Shown: positions 1 to 14,058 of the stretch, in pieces
Layout of the letters: each line of letters begins with the position of its first letter
Numbering within the stretch: the first letter of the stretch is position 1
NCBI RefSeq assembly: GCF_032854445.1
Contig: NC_088306.1
Location: 23,967,764-24,031,763, forward strand
Length of the DNA stretch: 64,000 nt
From: Liolophura sinensis
Lineage: Eukaryota; Mollusca; Polyplacophora; Chitonida; Chitonidae
Direction of reading: 5' to 3'
The notes under the pieces: model-generated
The model's database searches: none
Seen by the model: the letters and a program-made list of their open reading frames with translations, nothing else
What the model was told of the DNA's origin: nothing
Made by a program: the position numbers and the translations under genes

Positions 1-59
1 AAATGGATTTGCCATTTCGATAATTTCTTGTAACCCTGATGTTCTCTTTGACTACAACA

Positions 60-215
60 AAATACATGTTGGCTTCCTCTCTGGCCGTACGTGGGAAGAT
101 GTGTTGGCACCCCACGGATAATTGTGAACTTCCCTCGGGCTCTGCCCGCTGTCGTATCAGTGAAATATTCCTGAGTACGGCGTAAAACACGTATCAAGTA
201 CATAATTAAAACAGA
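60..215 (+). mobile_element. Degenerate SINE carried inside module X1
   Basis: Contains GGCTTCCTCTCTGGCCGTAC, CTCGGGCTCTGCCCG and GAGTACGGCGTAAAACAC, i.e. core and tail of the 18924 family in the opposite orientation. Equivalents lie at 7556-7583, 15027-15113 and 18456-18560, each with different internal losses, so it predates the array's amplification. Confidence 0.7.
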
Positions 216-2900
216 ATCCTCCAGTCAAACTGACAAATATTTTACTAATACGATAGCAACTTTTTATGTGATGTTTAGAATGCATTCCCGAGAGAAAACC
301 ACTGACCTCTCCCTTGTGTGACATGTATCGTTTTGGTGGAAAGAAAGTGTGTTCCTGAGAACGATATTGCAAGATTTTGCGAAAGAGATAATTTTCACCG
401 TTGCTGTGCAAATATTAAAAACAATGAACTAAAGAAACTTCCGTGCCCGAGAATGGGATTTGCCTCATGCAGCAGGTATACGACGATGTAATGCTTATAC
501 TGTGTGGGCGTGTGCATTCGTCTAGGAAAATACATATTCGTGTTTACACCGGCTGAAAAACAGAAATGTCGCAAAGCAAATCAAACCCTAAAATCCAAGT
601 ATTGAACATTGGAAACGTCAGACGAATTCTCAAGGACTGCATGGCACAGACACGAAAAACATCCGTGCAGAGAGTAATCAACCACTTTCGATCAGGTAGC
701 CATGATAAGTCCTCAACTACGGCCAGTTAGGCCACAGCGAGGGCTGAAGTCGGGAACCTTAGTTGTCAAGGCCATATAGGTTGTGGCTAGAAAAACACCG
801 AGGTAGGTTCCACTACACTATTCAGTGAATAAACTGGATTAATTGATGTTTATTTATTAATGTGTTTATTTCATTGTTGTTTAACACAGTGTTCAACAAT
901 TTTTTGCTTGCATGACACGTTGTAGGTTTACCGGCGAGGGAAACTGGAGTGAACCACGTATCAGACTAAACTGTTGACCATAAACCTTAGTGGTCCAATT
1001 CCAAAGCCTAGGCCTACACCGAAGGCGCACTATTGCTAGAACGTGTGGCATAACAGTTTGTCATAAGCGTAATGTGAAAGAATTTCTGGTGCTGTCTCAT
1101 GTGTCTCTGTGTTTTAGTCACAAAACTGCCGAACTTTTTCGAGGGTACCCGTACCATAAACAATGCCGAATTTATCCATTCTGATATGGTTCGAGTCAAT
1201 TTTGAATGGCTTTTACCTGCTCTCATTTCAATGGAAAAACTGCTTCGCAATGGACATGCAAATGCAGTAAAATGTTGACGGCGATTCATGGACAACATTT
1301 GTAGATTTTCGGTTGCCAGCCGTGGCGTCCGTTTTCAAATTTCGCCCACCAAAATATACGCACAACTATTCAAACTAACTGTTGCCAATAGTATCGGTAC
1401 TGCACCTTGCTGCTCTCACATCATCAGAAAACGTTTACAAATGAGTGATACCAGTTACAACACTCAATGTTAAGCGGTCGCCAGCGTGCAGCTTATCCTG
1501 GATAAACTGGGCTTTCCGCCTACTCTAACTGCATAAATAAATGATACATTCAGCATCTTATACTAGTAATGAATTACCAATGAAATCTGTTACTCGACGA
1601 CGGTAAGCAAAATCCTGGCTGCCTTGCTGAACACAAGTCTACAGACATCCATTGATTCTGAAACAGGGTTTGCAAATTATGATTGTGCGGTAAATCTATG
1701 TGTGTAAGTGAAGGAGTGGGGGTGGGGTGATAAAGTTCATACACTTGTGGGATTCCGACGGGCTGTAAACCACAGACCACTCTGATCTCTGCATATTACC
1801 GTGGGGGTGTTACCTAAATAAAAAGTCGTAGTAACAAAAAGCTCCATTATTTAACATTATCTAGCCCGGGAGGGCTTGTCATATCCACCGAGTCTCTTAT
1901 CTGCTCGGACGTACGACGATTCTCAATCAAACACAGATAATACTAATATTCTATGAAGCCAGAAAATATTTATTTCCATTTGCTGACTACAGCCTAAAAA
2001 AACTGTCAGCAGTTGGATAGAAGCCCTGAGCAGCCCCCTACGGGAATATGAACCCGCCAATGTAATGTGTATATCACAAGTGTCACTTGTTAAGTCGTGT
2101 GTATCCCTGAATCACTGGTTTAACGTTTAGCAAAACTGCACTAAGGTAACCTTACTTCAGGACAGAGCAAATATATCACCAATGGCCGAAGGGATCTGTG
2201 CCACATTAAAACTAATGTTTAAAGTGGGATTTAGATCACAAATACTCCAAGGGATATATTCAGTGACAAATTGATGAGGCAAACAATCTTACCCTTGCAA
2301 GTACTTCAGCGAACAAGGGAAGTTTCCGGTTACAAAACAAACTATATTTCCATCCTCATTAACTTTTAACGCTAATTTAGTCAGGAGTCCAATATGGCCG
2401 AAGAGGATTGTAACTAACTTAACAATTTATGTATTTATCAACCAACTCAGCTCTCTGATCACTCGAAAGACTTACTCAGTAAGACAGACCTGGTACGTAT
2501 GATGTACAACTCTCATTCAGTAAAGGACCTGAGAACCTGCGGTGTTATTGCAGAAATTAACAGCTCTGAGACCAGTCAAGCCAACATCTGATTAGTTGAG
2601 ACTGCGAGGTAGAAGGCTTGTTTCGATCTCTTGTAGGATAAATCCCTTCAGCGTACAATTATTAAAATGTTGGTGAGGTAGAGATGGTTGCACGGTTACG
2701 ACATATAAATAAATTCAGATATTCTAAACATACCAAACATGTTTATCCATTAAAAATACCACGTAAAACAAAACGTGCTATATATCAAGTGTTTCACTGA
2801 TCCGTGTGCTCATTGATGGAACAGTCTGAAAAAGTTCTACCGAGATTTGTTGGATTAAAGGTCGGACATACGTAAACTCAATTTACTTAAGCAATTAAAA

Positions 2901-2923
2901 CACACACACACACACACACACAC
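2901..2923. repeat. CA microsatellite
   Basis: Eleven CA units inside module X1; not found at the equivalent place in X2 or X3. Confidence 0.9.
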
Positions 2924-3680
2924 TTAAAAGGACAATAGATTTGCACGTAGAGCTCATTACTAAATGTATCTAGACTTAGTAAAACTGCTGTCTTCGCCCT
3001 CGTCCAATCCGGGGTGTTTTTAGTCTATCGCTCATTGTCCTAGTTTCGCAGGATGAGATGCACATTCATTATTCAAGTTCTCGTATTTATCGAGTGGCAG
3101 TTCAACACCGTACTTAAAAATACTGCACTTCAACGAGGGTGGACAGTTATATGCCATTGGAAAACATACAGAGCCTGTGGAAGACAGACACCTGAGAGCA
3201 GACAAAGGAGAGTGGGCTAAACATGAACTGTTTGCATCATTTGTCTTAATTTCTCCCACGATTTGTGAACTGACCATGCAGGCAAAAACACCGAAAGGAA
3301 TACAAACCTCGGGGAAGAGTACACTGGAAATCGTGACTTTAGCCTTTCTCAGGAATGAGCTTAGGAAAGGTATGGATAACTCCTAGAGTCAATCTGGCCA
3401 AAGATAATAATATTTAAGTAAATCAGACAGATAGCTAAGTTACGTTACGCAGACAAAGAGCGTTCGGTAGTTTAGCAAAGGCGATATTAATCCCTCGATA
3501 TAAGTCTGATGAGAAAGTCTTTGAAAAAGATAAATGAGTTGTTGATTTTTGGTGTATATTCTTCAAGGACACATTCTGTAAATTGTTTTGCGTTTCCTTG
3601 TTACCTGGCTGAGGAGAATAGAAATGTGTGTGTAAAGTACCCTTCCAATGTTGAATTTAACCAAAGGCAGATATTTAATG

Positions 3681-6320
3681 AGACACTTTCTCTTTCTGCT
3701 CACTTTGATGTAAATCGACCACATTGAAGTTTGGAGGTCTGTATATGGTAAATCCGTTTATACTGACACATAACACTGGTTTTTGTTTTATGATCCTGAG
3801 AATTACTAGAATCATACAAAACACAACAATTGGGGAAGGGCTTTTCATTTTAATTAATGGCATACATGTAACTGTGAAATACGCCGTCAATAGAATAAAA
3901 TATTCTTTGGAAGGTTGATTTCGATGATACTGAAGTAAACCATTCGTCGTGCAACATGGACGTTCCTGGTCAATATCGCAAGAACAGTGCCAAAACGACT
4001 TTTAATACAAACATCCAGACAGCTAAGATTGTTTACAAAGTATGACATAAATAAGGAATTATGGAAAACGATGCCGTGAAAAAAATAATTTAAGTTAATT
4101 TACTTTTCTGACTGGAGTTTAGAATCAAACCAGAGAATGAAACCGACATTTGACACGCTGCTGACAAACTTTTCCCGATGATGCTGGCATTTGAAGAAGA
4201 TAAGTGATTTAAAAGTGATTAAAACAAAAATAAGCTGAAGGTCACATCTGATATGTAATACTGGCTCACACAGTGTAAGAGAAATATTCTTGAATGCAGC
4301 GTAAATATCAACAAAATCCGATAAATAAACAGACAATTTCTGTTTTTGAGTTGTTCTTCAGATTACGATCCAGCACTGAACTGTGATAATATGTGATGAT
4401 GCGCTAAGTGGTTGAAATCGATCTGAGAACACCAGTTTTCAGTGGCATCTTTAACCTAATCTGACTGAATGCTTTGTCACCATTAGTTTGTCACACGAGG
4501 TTGATGGCTGCGTGCAGGGCATCTTAACCCCGTTATAGCACAAATTCGAGAAACACAAAAGAAACGTTAAGAAAATTGCCCCTGGGAACGATGAATTTGT
4601 ATAAAAACGGCGGCATATCGAATATGCCTTTTTGGCTCAAAAAGCTTCAGGCGGCAGTCTTCCTTTGAGGGACCCCAGCAACGGGCAATTAGTCAACCTC
4701 AATTTTCGTCACACAAAAGCCGTTACAGGGTCAATTTTATATGGAAAGTGGCAGTTAAGCCATCACTTAGATGCAGTTGAGAACGCTGTCACGGAAAAAG
4801 AGTGTCTAAATAATGCTTTAAGAAGTTTCCAAACACTAACAGATAAACGTCACTGGCAGGATCATACAGCAAAACCATGTCGTGTAGGAAAAGAAAACAA
4901 GAAAAAAGTTACAATAAAGAGTTTGGGACAAAAGAGGCCTGTGTGTCAAAAATGCTGACTAAGGCATCGACAGAGAAAGACAAAGAGAAGCGGACTAAAC
5001 AGATGGCAACAGAACAGAAGCAAAACTGAGCTTTTCTTTGCTGTTTTATTTTGGCTGGTGACGGAAAGGGTGATCATGTTTAAAGAAAGCGCACGCAACT
5101 CACACTTTTGGTTTTCTCACAAATGGCTACAAGCCTGGATATCCACAACTAAGACTATTGTAGCAGGTAAAGGTAACCTTCTAGCAGTTGGTGATTCAAT
5201 GTACAATGTATGTATCGTATATTTAGCAAACATGTGAATAAAGTAGCAAGAACAAATAGGCAGAATTACAATTGTGTACATTTTCCCGCTCACAAACAAA
5301 TAGAGCTGAAGCTGAATTGAATATTTTCTTCCATTAAAAAAACGAAGCAATACCAGTGTATACATATGTTTGCTCTTGCGCCACACTGATCTGTATTTTA
5401 GCTGAGACGGCGATGAGTGGATTTATGTGTGAGGGCTAGAACAACGGAAACGTGAATAAAGCTACCGGAGCTGTCCTATTAGTGGAAAACTACATGGCGT
5501 AAATCCGTAAATGAGAACTGAATTTCAAGGCAAGGCCTTAGCGTTTTTTGAATAGTTTTATGTCCTCGGCTTAAGCTAATCTTTGTCTGGATGATTTGTT
5601 AGTCCACATTTCGAATAGTGCAGTCAGATTAAATATCCAAACTGTAAGCGTCAAGTCTGCCGACCGTGTGTGGATTGCAAACTAAATTTGACGCATGACA
5701 CTTTACAAACATATACTTTTTTTTTCGACATCTTTATATCTCAGCATCCAATCCCACTCTCCCATACCATTCGCCGACCAGGAAGAGAGTATTCCAGTTT
5801 TACTACCGTTACCAGATATCAAAATTTTTTCAGGCTTTAACACTTTGTCGAATAAGTAAAATATCCTTGGGTATGGAGTAAAATACTAATCAAATAAATA
5901 AATAAATTTAACACTTTTCAATGCCCCCTGTTATACAAGCATTATATATTTTCACTTTTATGAGGTACATTTATCTTATATTAACCTCTTTAGACATGGC
6001 TACTAAAACTAACACGCTCTTGTAACACCATAACCAAAAAAATGGTTAAGTTGAAATAAACCACAACCATTGACTTATTCGTGCCTTCCTAAACTCTCTT
6101 GGAAATCGAGATTAATTGACTTTACTTCAACATAAAGGACGAACATTTATTAACACAAAACCGAGTTGATACCCTTTGACGATTTCAACTCTTCATTGTG
6201 GAGTTTTACCATTTAAAATTCTTCCAAGGGTGAATGCACGTGGTTTTACGATGAAATCTAAAAAGAGGAAAATGCTTATTTCACAATTCTACTTGCGCTC
6301 TATGTTTGCGTAAAAATGAA
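3681..6320. repeat. Array module Y1 (copy 1)
   Basis: A 2.6 kb module present again as Y2 (11151-14058). It contains a 108-codon frame at 4632-4958 (MAQKASGGSLPLRDPSNGQL...), interrupted in Y2 by a frameshift and stops and matching no family I know. A SINE-tail insertion of ~150 bp (about 5787-5920) is present in both Y copies. The minus-strand frames at 4100-4336 and 5117-5386 look incidental. Confidence 0.8.
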
Positions 6321-7555
6321 AAAAAAAAAAACAGGGTCTGCAAATTATGATTGTGCGATAAATGCTGTGTGTGTGTATGTGGTGAACGGGGAGGGGGGGG
6401 GGGGGAGGAGGGTGTAGAGGAAAATGATACAATTACGATGGATGCCAATTCCGTTTTGTAAAGTAACACTGGTTTGGGATGAATAGAAGTTTCGCGCCCC
6501 ATGCATACAGTTCGTACACTTATGGGATTTGGACGAGCTGTAAACCACAGACCACTCTGATCTCTGCATATCACCAGGGGGTTTATTCTTAAAAAAAGCC
6601 ACTGTAACAAAAACCCTCCATTATGTAACATTATCTGTCTGCCTTACTTAGCCGGGGAAGGCTTGTGATATCCACCGAGTCTCTTATCTGCTCGGACGTA
6701 CGACGATTCTCAATCAAGCACAGATAATACTAATATTTTACGAAGCCAGACAATATTTATATCAATTTGCTGCCTACAGCCTAAATTAGTGTCAGCAGTT
6801 GAGCAGAAGCCCTACGGGAATATGAACCCGCCAATGAAATGTGTATATCACAAGTGTCACTCGTTAGGTCATGTGTATCCCTGAATCACTGGTTTAAGGT
6901 TCAGCAAAATTGCACCAAGATGACTTTAGGACCGAGCAAATATATCATCAATGGCCGAAGGGATCTGTGCTGTATTAAAGCTAATGTTTTAAAGTAGGGT
7001 TTAGATCTCAGATATTCCAAGGAATATATTATTTAGGTTCTCGTATTTACCACATAGCGATGTACCACTGTACTTAATGATATTTCACTTGGATGACGGT
7101 GGACAGCTCTGTGCAACTGGAAACATACGGATGATGGGGAGATAGGCGCCCGAGGGAAGACGAAGGAGGGTGAGCTAAAAACTTGATCCGATTACATCAT
7201 ATGTCCTAATTTCTCCCACGATTCGTGAACAGTTCCCGCACACAAAACTATCAGGGTACCGAAAGGAATGCAAGTCTCTGGGAATAGGACACACTGAAAA
7301 CGGTGACTAGCCTTGGTTGGTAATGAGCTTTGATGTGTTATAGATAACTTGTAGAACCAATCTGCCCAAAGACAATGATACCCAAGTAAGGCAGACAGAT
7401 AGCTTGGTTACCATACGCATTCTCGGTCACACCCGATTCACCCATCATTGGAACGACTATCTGTCAATCAAATGTATGGAGAAGACAGAGAAGTTTCGAT
7501 AGTTTGATAGGGCGATTTAAGCCTGAAAAGAAAGTCTTCAAAAAGATTCCCGCTT
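6321..7555. repeat. Array module X1.5 (internally deleted)
   Basis: Starts at the position equivalent to 1655 in X1 (CAGGGTCTGCAAATTATG), runs through a long G tract, then jumps near 7030 from the equivalent of ~2260 to ~3070. It ends near 7550 by fusing to the SINE tail that opens X2. About 0.8 kb is missing internally, along with the first ~1.6 kb of X. Confidence 0.8.
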
Positions 7556-10500
7556 GGAAATATTCTTAAGTACGGCGTAAAACAGAATCCTCCAGTCAAA
7601 CTGAAGAATGTTTTACTAATACGATAGCAACTTTTTATGTAATGTTTAGAATGCATTCCCGAGAGAAAACCACTGACCTCTCCCTTTTGTGACATGTATC
7701 GTTTCGGTGGAAAGAAAGTGTGTTCCAGAGAACTTCACTGCAAGATTGTACGAAAGAGATTATTGTCAGCATGTTGAAAACAGTGGACTAAGAAACTTCC
7801 GTGCCCGAGAATGGGATTTATTACATGTAGCAGGTAAACGACGACAAAAAGCTTACACCGTATGGGCGTGTGCATTCGTCTAGAAAATAGGTATTCGTGT
7901 TTACACAGGTGTGAAAAACAGAAATGTCGCAAAGCAAATCAAACCCTAAAATTCAAGTATTGAACATTGGAGACGTTAGACGAATTGTCAAGGACTGCAG
8001 GGCACAGACACGAAAAACATCCGTGCAGAGAGTAATCAACCTCACTCGATCCTCACCTACGGCAGGTTAGGCCACAGCCAAGACTGAAGTCGGAAACCTC
8101 AGTTGTCAAGGCCATATAGGTTGTTGCTAGAAATGCATTGAGGTAGGTTCTACTACACTTTATAGTGAATAAACCTGATTAACTGATGTTTATTTATTAA
8201 TGTATTTATTTAAATGCTGTTGAAGACAGTGTTCAACAATTTTTTGCTTGCATGATGCCTTGTAGGTTTAAGAAACTGGAGTGAGCCACGTATCAGACTA
8301 AACTGTTGACCATAAACCTTAGTGGTGCGATTCCGAAGCCTAGGCCTACACCAAAGGTGCACTATTGCTAGAACGTGTGGTACAGCAGTTTTTCGTAAGC
8401 GTAATGTGAAAGAATTTCTGGTGCTGTCCCAAGTGTCTCTGTGTTTTAGTCAGAAAATTGCCGAACTTTTTCGAGGGTACTGGTACCATAAACAATGCCG
8501 AATTTATCCATTCTGATGTGGTTCGAGTCAATTTTGAATGGCTTTTACCTGCTCTCATTTCAATGGAAAAACTGCTTCGCAATGGACATGCAAATGCAGT
8601 AAAATGTTGAGGCGATTCATGGACAACATTTGTAGATTTCCGGTTGCCAGCCGTGGCGTCCGTTTTCAAACTTCGCCCACCAAAATATACGCACAACTAT
8701 TCAAACTAACTGTTGCCAATAGTATCGGTACTGCACCTTGCTGCTCTCACATCATTAGAAAACGTTTTACAAATGAGTGATACCAGTTACAGCAGTCAGT
8801 GTTAAGCGGTCGCCAGCGTGCAGCTTACCTGGATAAACAGGGCTTTCCGCCTACCTCTACTGCATAAATAAATGATACATTCAGCATCTTATACTAGTAA
8901 TGAATTACCAATGAAATCTGGTTACTCGCCAACCGTAAACGAGACCCTGGCTGATTTGCCGAACACAAATCTACAGATATCCATTAATTGTGAAACAGGG
9001 TTGCAAATTATGATTGTGCGGTAAATCTGTGTGTGTTAGTGAGGGAGGGGGAGTGAAAGAACACCGATTCATGTCATTTCCGTTTCGCAAAGTAACATTG
9101 GTTTCTGTGTCTAATGGAAATTTCGTGCCCAATGCATACAGTTCCTACACTTGTGGGATTCCGACGAGCTGTAAAGCACAGCCCATTCTGATCTCTTCAT
9201 ATTACCGGGGGTGGGGGAGGGGGGAGGGGGTGGCGCGAGGGTTACCTGAATAAATAGTCGTAGTAACAAAAATCTTCATTTTTTAACATTATCTAGCCGG
9301 GGAGGGCTTCTGATATCCACCGAGGCTTTTGTCTGCTCGGACGTACGACGATTGTCAATCAAGCACAGATAATACTAATATTCTACGAAGCCAGACAATA
9401 TTGATATCAATTTGCTGTCTACAGCCTAAATTAGTGTCAGCATTTGAGTAGAAGCCCTGAGCAGCTCCCTACGGGAATATGGACCCGCCAATAAAATTTG
9501 TAAATCACAAATGTCACTTGTTACGTCTTGTGTATCCCTGAATCACTGGTTTAACGTTTAGCAAAATTGCACCAAGATGAACGGACAGAGCAAACATCAA
9601 CCGTGATATGTGCCATATTAAAGCTTTTGTTTAAAGTGGGTTTAAATCACAAATATTCCAAGGGATGTATTCAGTTACAAATTGATGAGGCAAACAATCT
9701 TACCCTTGTAAATACTTCAGCTAACAAGACAAGTTCCAAAACAAACTATATTTCCATCTTATTAACCTTTAATGCTAATTTTTTAGCCTAAAAGGATTGT
9801 AACTAACTGAACAACATATGTATTTATCAACTAACTCAGCTTAGGATCGCTTTGTGGAAAACTGCTTTGAAAATCAGAGTTATTGTAGAAGGACCTGCGT
9901 CTGAATGGTGAATAGCTTACCTCTGATCCCTCGAAAGACTAACTGATTTTCCGTAAGGCAGGCCTGGTACGTATAACCTACAACCGTCATCCAGTAAAGG
10001 ACCTGCCTGCTTCTGCTGTATTGAGCGGTGCTATCGCAGAAATGGGCAGCCCTGAGACCAGTCAAGCCAACATCTGATAAGTTGAGACTTCAACGAAGAA
10101 GGCTTGTTTCGATCTCTTGTAGGATAAATCTATTCGGCGTGCAATTATTAAATGTTGGTGAGGTAGAGATGATTGCAGGGTTACGACAGTAGATCAATAA
10201 ATTCAGTTAGTCTAAACATACCAACCAAGTTTATCCATTCAAAATACCACTTAAAACAAAACGTGCTATATATCAAGTGTTTCACTGATTCATGTAGTCA
10301 TTGATGGAACACCTGAAAAACCTCTACCTGGATTTGTTGGACTAAAGGTCGGACATACGTAAACTCACTTAAGTGATTGAAAAACAAACGATCAACAGGG
10401 CAATATATACACACGTAAAGCTTACCCGGGTGTTTTTGGTCTACCGCTCATTATCCCAGTATTGCAGGATGAGATGCACATGTATTATTCAAGTTCTCGT

Positions 10501-11150
10501 ATTTATCGAGTGGCAGTTCAAGACGATACTTAAGAATATTTCACTAGGACGAGGAAGGACTGTTTTATGCCACCGGAAAACATACCGAACACAGGGAAGA
10601 CAGACACCTGAGAGCAGACGAAGGAGTGCGAGCTAAACTTGAGCCGTTTACATCAAATATCTTAATTTCTCCCACGATTTGTCAACGGCCACCGCACACA
10701 AAAACTATCAAGGCACCGAAAGGAATGCAAACCTCGGGGAAGAGTACACTTTCTCAGAAATGAATTTAAAAAGTTATACATAACTTGTAGAGTGAATCTG
10801 CTAAAAGATAATGATATTTAAGTAAACCAGACAAGTAGCTGAGTTCCCTTACGCTTTCTCAATCACATCATTCATCATTGGAACCAATAAATGTTGAACA
10901 ACTTGATGGTGAAAAGAGAGAGGTTTCGGTAGTTTCGCAAAGGCGATATAAGTTTTCAGATATAAGTCTGGCGAGAAGGTCTTTGAAAATGATAAATCTG
11001 TTGTTGAATTTTTGCTCTCTGTTCTTCAAGGACACATTCTTTAAATTGTTTCCCGTTTCATTGTTACCCTGGTTGGTGAGAAATAGAACTCGTGGGTGTG
11101 TGAAGTACCCATCCAATGTGGAATTTAGCCAAAGGCAGATATATAATGAG
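7556..11150. repeat. Array module X2 (copy 2)
   Basis: The most complete second copy of X, colinear with X1. The opening SINE survives only as its 3' tail (7556-7583). The MSQSKSN frame is at ~7924. The 8300-8810 block repeats that at 980-1480, including a 116-codon minus-strand frame with no recognisable domain. Shared module 8615-9000; G tracts at 9042-9054 and 9207-9235. Confidence 0.85.
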
Positions 11151-11575
11151 ACACGATACGGCCAATTTCTCTTTCTGCTGACTTTGAAGTAAATCGACCA
11201 CCTTGGAGTTTTCGAGCTTTCTATGTGGTAAATCTCTTTATACTGACACTGGGGGTTTTATAGGGTACTTAAAATTCTTAGAATCATACAAAACACAACA
11301 ACTCAGGAAAAGTTTTCGTGTCCACAACATGTATACATGCAACTTTGATATACTCATTAAAATGAAGTATTCTATGGAAAGTTAATTTCCTTGATATTGG
11401 AGTAAACCAGTCGTCATGCAAAATGGACCCAACTGATCAATATCGCAAGCACAGCATCTAAAAGACCTTTTTTACAAACCACCAGACAGCTAAGAATGTT
11501 TACAAAGTATGATATTAAGAAAGATTTATGGAAAACGATGCAGTCAACAAAAATATTTATGTTAATTTATTTTTC

Positions 11576-11818
11576 TGACTGGAGTTTAGAATGGAACTAG
11601 AGAATGAAACCGCCCTTTGGTAAGCTGCTGATAAACTTTTCCCGATGATGCGGGCAAATCCATATCGCATTTGAAAAAGACAAGACATATTTTATGTTAA
11701 TTATTTTTCTGACTGGAGTTTAGAATGGAACTAGAGAATGAAACCGCCCTTTGGTAAGCTGCTGATAAACTTTTCCCGATGATGCGGGCAAATCCATATC
11801 GCATTTGAAAAAGACAAG
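11576..11818. repeat. 133-bp tandem duplication in Y2
   Basis: A 110-bp stretch at 11576-11685 is repeated base for base at 11709-11818. Y1 has one diverged copy (around 4110-4195). Confidence 0.95.
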
Positions 11819-13303
11819 TTATCTTCACCAAATTTCTTCTAAAAAATAACAATTTGAAGTCCACATCATATGTGTAATACTGGCTGACATAGTGTAAGTG
11901 AAATATTTTTGAATATAGCGTAAACATCAATCAAATCCGATAATTAAAGAGCTGAATTCTCTTTCTGAGTTATAGTTCAGGTTAGGATCCAACACTGAAC
12001 TGCAATAATATGTGATAATGCGTTAAGTGGTTGAAATCGATCTGAGAACACCAGTTTTCCGTGACATCTTTAACCTAATCTGCCTGAATGCTTTGTCACC
12101 CTTAGTTTGTCACACTAGATTGAAGGGTGCGTCGAAGCCATCTTAACTCTATTATTACACAAATTGGAGTAACACGATATGTTTGTAAGAGAAAAGGAAC
12201 CTCAAGAAAATTTCCCATGGGAACGATCAATTTGTATAAAAACGGTGGTATATCGGATATACATTTTTGGTTTAAAAGACCTTCTGGCGGCCAGTCTCCT
12301 TTTAATTGACTCCAGCAACGGGAGGTTAGTCAACCTCAATTTTCGTCACACAAAAGCCATTACAGGGTCAATATATAGGAAAAGTGGCAGTTAAGCCATC
12401 ACTTAGGTGCAGTTGAAAACGCTGTCACGGAAAAAGAGTGTCTAAATAATGCTTTAAGGTCGGCAGAGTTTCCAAAGACTAACAGATAAACGTCACTGGC
12501 AGGATCATACAGCTCTGTGTCATAAATGCCTGACTAAAGGCATCGACAGACCGGAAGAGTTGTGTTTGAGAAATCGGGTGGGCGGAGAGACATAAGATGA
12601 CAAACGAGTTGCCATAAGAACAGAAGCAAAATCATGCTTTTCTTCGCTGTATTGTTTACGCGGGTGACGGCAAGGGAGATCAAGGAAAGCGTACGCAACC
12701 ACACTTGTAGTTTTCTCACAAAAGGCTATAAGCCTGGATGTCCACAACTAAGACTGTTGTCCCAGGTAAAGTAACCTTCTAGCAGTTGGTGATTCAATGT
12801 ACGATGTATGTATCGTATATTTAGCAAACCTATGAATAAAGTAAGAAGGCAAAATAGGTAGAATTACACTTGTGTACGTTTTGTCGCACACAAACAAATA
12901 GAGCTGAAGCTGAATTGAATATTTTCCTCCATTACAAAAACGAAACAATACCGCTATATACATATGTTTGCTCTCGCGCCACAGTGATCCGTATTTTAGC
13001 TGAAACGGCGATGAGTGGAAATACGTATGAAGGCTAGAACAACGGGGATATGAAGAAATCTACCAGAGCTGTCCTAGTAGTGGAAAGCTACATGACATAA
13101 ATCTGTATGGAAGTAAATGAGAACTGGATTTCAAGGCAAGGCCTTAGCTTTTTTAAATAGTTTTATGTCCTCGGCTTAAGCGAATCTCTGTTTAAATGAT
13201 TTTGTTCGTTATCATTACTAATAGATTCGAATAGATTTCAGATTAAATATCCAAACTGTAAGCGTCAAGTCTGACGACGGTGTCTGAATTACGAACTGAA
13301 TTA

Positions 13304-13757
13304 GACGCATGACACATTACAAATATATTGTTTTCGACATCTTTATATCTCACCGTCCAATCCCACTCTCCCATACCATTCGCAGACCAGGAAGAGAGTA
13401 TTCCAGTTTTACTACCGTTACCATATATCAAAAGTTTTTCAGACTTTAACGCTTTGTCGAATAAGTAAAATATCCTTGAGTACGGCGTAACACACCAATC
13501 AAATAAATAAATAAATAAATTTAACACTTTTCACTGCTCCCTGTTATACAAGCATTATATATTTTCACTTTTATCAGGTACATTTATCTTATATTAACCT
13601 CTGACGCATGACATATTACAGACATATTTTTTTCGACATCGTTATATCTAACCGTCCAGTTCCACATTGCCACAACATTCGCAGACCGTCTCCCTGTTAT
13701 ACAAGCATTATATATTTTCCATCGCTTTTATAAGATACATTTATCATATATTAACCT
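13304..13757. repeat. Local duplication in Y2 with one copy lacking a SINE-tail insert
   Basis: 13304-13600 and 13603-13757 are two copies of one segment (both open GACGCATGACA and end ATTAACCT). The first contains an extra 148 bp (13389-13536) ending in a MetaSINE-like tail and an ATAAATAAAT run; the second goes straight from GCAGACC to CTCCCTG. Confidence 0.85.
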
Positions 13758-14058
13758 GTTTATACATGGTTACTGGAACTAAGACGCACTCGTAACTCTA
13801 CAGCCAAAAAAATGGTAAAGTGCGAGAAAACCATAACCATTGAATTATTCGTGCCTTCCTAAACTTCACTTCAACATAAAGGACGATCTTTTATTAACAC
13901 AAAACCGAGTTGATACTCTTTGAGGATTTCAGTTCTTCATTATGAAGTTTTATGATTTCAAATTCTTCCAAGGGTGCATGCACGTGGTTTTACGATGAAA
14001 TAAAAAAGAGGAAAATGCTTATTTCACAATTCGCCTTGCGCTCTATGCTTGCGTAGAG

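Larger units (their letters stand above)
1..3680. repeat. Array module X1 (copy 1)
   Basis: First copy of the ~3.6 kb module; the window opens a few tens of bases before it. It contains a degenerate SINE (60-215), a 54-codon frame starting MSQSKSN (566-730), an AATAAA near 825, the shared module (1290-1675), a G-rich tract (1717-1729), a CA run (2901-2923) and the distal block ending near 3683 (CAAAGGCAGATATTTAATGA). Close copies of all these blocks recur at 7556, 14956 and 18451. No protein family was recognised in any frame. Confidence 0.85.
11151..14058. repeat. Array module Y2 (copy 2, with two local duplications)
   Basis: Colinear with Y1 but longer because of two internal duplications: a 133-bp tandem duplication (11576-11818) and a duplicated segment at 13304-13757. 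The Y1 frame at 4632 corresponds to ~12260-12530 here and is broken. Nothing recognisably coding. Confidence 0.8.

Noticed and set aside
4632-4958. 108-codon frame in Y1 as a possible gene
   Set aside because: The Y2 copy is frameshifted and stopped, and no family match is visible.
8346-8696. 116-codon minus-strand frame recurring in X1 and X2
   Set aside because: Conserved only because the DNA is duplicated; the copies differ by frame-neutral and frame-breaking changes alike and no domain is seen.
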